Source: RPQJ01 sp963778185 (lineage in GTDB: Bacteria; Pseudomonadota; Gammaproteobacteria; Steroidobacterales; Steroidobacteraceae). Taken from it: a stretch of 64,000 bases of DNA. The translations under genes and the position numbers were made by a program. The notes under the pieces are model-generated. The model was not told the origin of the DNA, searched no databases, and was given only the letters and a program-made list of their open reading frames with translations. Positions 62,573-64,000 of this stretch are shown piece by piece. Within the stretch, counting starts at the first letter, position 1. Each line of letters begins with the position of its first letter. The stretch is taken from the NCBI GenBank assembly GCA_963778185.1, contig CAVZTF010000003.1:62001-126000 (forward strand), in the 5' to 3' direction.

Positions 62573-62833
62573 TCAGGCCGCCGCCGCGGCCCTGGTCTTG
62601 CGGTAGCTCTTGAGCAGCTGCGCGACGCGCTCGGAAGGCTGGGCGCCGCGCGCGACCCAGTGGTCGATGCGCTCGAGGTCGAGGCGGACCTCCTCGCTGG
62701 CGCCACGCGCCACGGGATTGTAGAAACCCACCTGCTCGAGCGAGCCGCCCACGCTGCGGCGGCTGTCGGTCACCACGACGTGGTAGAAGGGTTCCTTCTT
62801 GCCACCGCGGCGCATCAATCGGATCGTCACCAT
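62573..62833 (-). CDS. rpsP: 30S ribosomal protein S16
   Basis: An 86-residue ribosomal protein. MVTIRLMRRGGKKEPFYHVV and SRRSVGGSLEQVGFYNPVA are the S16 consensus. First gene of the rpsP-rimM-trmD-rplS operon, 108 bases after the end of ffh. Confidence 0.98.
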   Translation of the reverse strand: MVTIRLMRRGGKKEPFYHVVVTDSRRSVGGSLEQVGFYNPVARGASEEVRLDLERIDHWVARGAQPSERVAQLLKSYRKTRAAAAA

Positions 62834-62898
62834 CTTCTGGCTATGCCTCTGTTGGGGCGGCAGGCGCCGCCAGGCGCCCGGTCAAAAAAGAGCCGCGA

Positions 62899-62904
62899 AC
62901 TATA
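62899..62904 (-). promoter_or_regulatory. Possible -10 element of the rpsP operon
   Basis: TATAGT on the minus strand, in the context GGTATAGTT shared with the SRP RNA promoter. The predicted start near 62892 gives a leader of about 60 bases that includes a GC-rich GGCGCC-type hairpin before rpsP. No convincing -35 hexamer. Confidence 0.4.
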
Positions 62905-62941
62905 CCGAAAACGCCAGCGAAAAGAAATGCTTGTGGAAGGC

Positions 62942-64000
62942 TCAGGACAGGCCGGGCGGAAGACGGCCACCCATGGCCCGCATCATGCGCCCGAGCCCGC
63001 CCTTCCCCATGCCCTTCATCATCTTCTGCATCTGCATGAAGCTCTTCAGCAGCCGGTTGACGTCGGACACGTGGGTGCCGGAGCCGGTCGCGATGCGCCG
63101 CCGGCGCGACCCGTCGATGACCTTGGGGAAACGGCGTTCACCCGGGGTCATGGAGCAGATGATCGCGATCTGGCGCCTGATCTCGTGCTCGTTGCCCTGC
63201 GGCAGCGCCCCCGCCTTGGCTGCGAGGTGGGCCGGCAGCTTGTCCATCAGGGCCGCCATGCCGCCCATGCCTTCGAGCTGGCGGAGCTGCGCGAGCAGGT
63301 CCTCCAAGCTGAAATCCTTGCCCCTGGCGAGCTTGCGGGCGAGCTTTTCCGCCTCCTCGCGGTCGACCTTGCGGGTGACCTCCTCGACCAGGCTCAGCAC
63401 GTCGCCCATGCCGAGGATGCGCGAGGCCATGCGCTCGGGTTGGAAGACCTCGAGCGCCTCGGGCTTTTCACCGACGCCCAGGAACAGGATCGGGCGCCCG
63501 GTCACGTGCCGCACGGACAGCGCGGCGCCGCCTCGGGCATCGCCGTCCGCCTTGGTGAGCACGATGCCGGTGAGATCGAGCGCGGCACCGAAGGCACGGG
63601 CCGCGTTGACCGCGTCCTGGCCGGCCATGCTGTCCACGACGAACAGGGTCTCGATCGGCCGCAGGGCCGTACCGACCTCGCGCACCTCCCGCATCATTTC
63701 CTCGTCGACGTGCAACCGTCCCGCGGTGTCGACCAGCAGCACGTCGTACAGCCCCCGGCGAGCCTCCTCGAGCGCCGCGCCGGCGATGGCGACCGGCGGC
63801 CGGGAGGGATCGGCAGGCGCCACGTCGATGCCGAGCTGCTGGCCGAGCCGCTCGAGCTGCAGCATGGCCGCGGGACGGTAGACATCGGTCGAAACCATCA
63901 GCACGCGCTTGCGCTCACGGTCCTTGAGCCACAACGCGATCTTCGCCGCGGTCGTCGTCTTGCCCGCACCCTGCAGGCCGGCGAGCAGGATCACCGCGGG
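62942..64000 (-). CDS. ffh: Signal recognition particle protein Ffh (N-terminally cut by window)
   Basis: SRP54 GTPase that binds 4.5S RNA and signal peptides. The visible part starts at the end of the window within the G domain: P-loop GLQGAGKTTTAAK, DVYRPAAMLQLERL, DTAGRLHVDEEMM, LTKADGDARGG and GVGEKPEALEVF. The M domain follows (FSLEDLLAQLRQLEGMGG, CSMTPGERRFPKVIDGSRRRRIATGSG in pieces) with a Met-rich end MQKMMKGMGKGGLGRMM. About 100 N-terminal residues lie outside the window. Its RNA partner is at 2981. Confidence 0.97.
   Translation of the reverse strand, partial: PAVILLAGLQGAGKTTTAAKIALWLKDRERKRVLMVSTDVYRPAAMLQLERLGQQLGIDVAPADPSRPPVAIAGAALEEARRGLYDVLLVDTAGRLHVDEEMMREVREVGTALRPIETLFVVDSMAGQDAVNAARAFGAALDLTGIVLTKADGDARGGAALSVRHVTGRPILFLGVGEKPEALEVFQPERMASRILGMGDVLSLVEEVTRKVDREEAEKLARKLARGKDFSLEDLLAQLRQLEGMGGMAALMDKLPAHLAAKAGALPQGNEHEIRRQIAIICSMTPGERRFPKVIDGSRRRRIATGSGTHVSDVNRLLKSFMQMQKMMKGMGKGGLGRMMRAMGGRLPPGLS

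Noticed and set aside
62845..62890. Terminator between ffh and rpsP
   Set aside because: A GC-rich hairpin is present, but on the minus strand the T-run precedes it, so it does not have terminator polarity.

Overview
The window is a high-GC bacterial chromosome segment with no break, plasmid or phage signature. Gene content and order point to the Gammaproteobacteria, probably a Xanthomonadales/Nevskiales/Steroidobacterales-like lineage. The evidence is the blocks dnaX-ybaB-recR, ftsK-lolA-rarA-serS, trxB/aat-infA-clpA-clpS, ffh-rpsP-rimM-trmD-rplS and a gsp-type secretion locus. The lineage is inferred from synteny and protein style only; no marker phylogeny was run.

Layout. 1-375 is non-coding and rich in inverted repeats. 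376-5504 (minus) holds recR, ybaB, dnaX, the 4.5S SRP RNA gene, queF and an exported M3 oligopeptidase. 5700-14955 is a lipid block: an alpha/beta hydrolase, then a six-gene minus-strand operon (acyl-CoA dehydrogenase, SDR, APH-like kinase, ACAD11-like dehydrogenase, SDR, WS/DGAT) controlled in all likelihood by the divergent LysR gene at 13918. The adjacent kinase, ACAD11-like and SDR genes resemble the 4-hydroxyacyl-CoA (Lva / ACAD10-11) pathway. 14957-19334 carries an M64 peptidase, an MgtC/DUF4010 membrane protein, a CHRD protein, an amidohydrolase and a small ORF. 19649-24868 is a four-gene signalling operon: a TonB-like protein with a degenerate receiver, an Hpt/HATPase membrane kinase, a CheY-like receiver and a CheX-like protein.

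24822-27376 holds three PEP-CTERM surface proteins. Two of them share near-identical tails and terminators, and each has a sigma-54 promoter match with an IHF consensus site 18-20 bp upstream. 27566-33681 (minus) is tRNA-Ser(UGA), serS, rarA, vanZ-like, lolA and ftsK, with a 50-bp REP-like palindrome between serS and rarA. 33884-39581 is trxB, a FemAB/DUF482 acyltransferase, aat, infA, clpA and clpS, so the N-degron tagging enzyme lies beside its adaptor and unfoldase. 39772-45643 is gspC-D-E-F only; GspE contains no cysteine at all, so it lacks the usual zinc site.

45647-51765 is accessory: a CopD-like membrane protein, an exported thrombospondin-type-3/dockerin-like protein divergent from a TIR-TM-TPR protein, OsmC, the queuosine-precursor transporter yhhQ, a small hypothetical gene and hslR. 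51816-54057 is kbl-tdh (threonine to glycine plus acetyl-CoA). 54062-57661 is the most unusual gene: a 1199-residue protein joining a class I/II aminotransferase to an archaeal-type phosphoenolpyruvate carboxylase, a potential one-polypeptide route from PEP to aspartate. The window ends with an old-yellow-enzyme gene, sppA, and the rplS-trmD-rimM-rpsP-ffh block, with ffh running off the edge.
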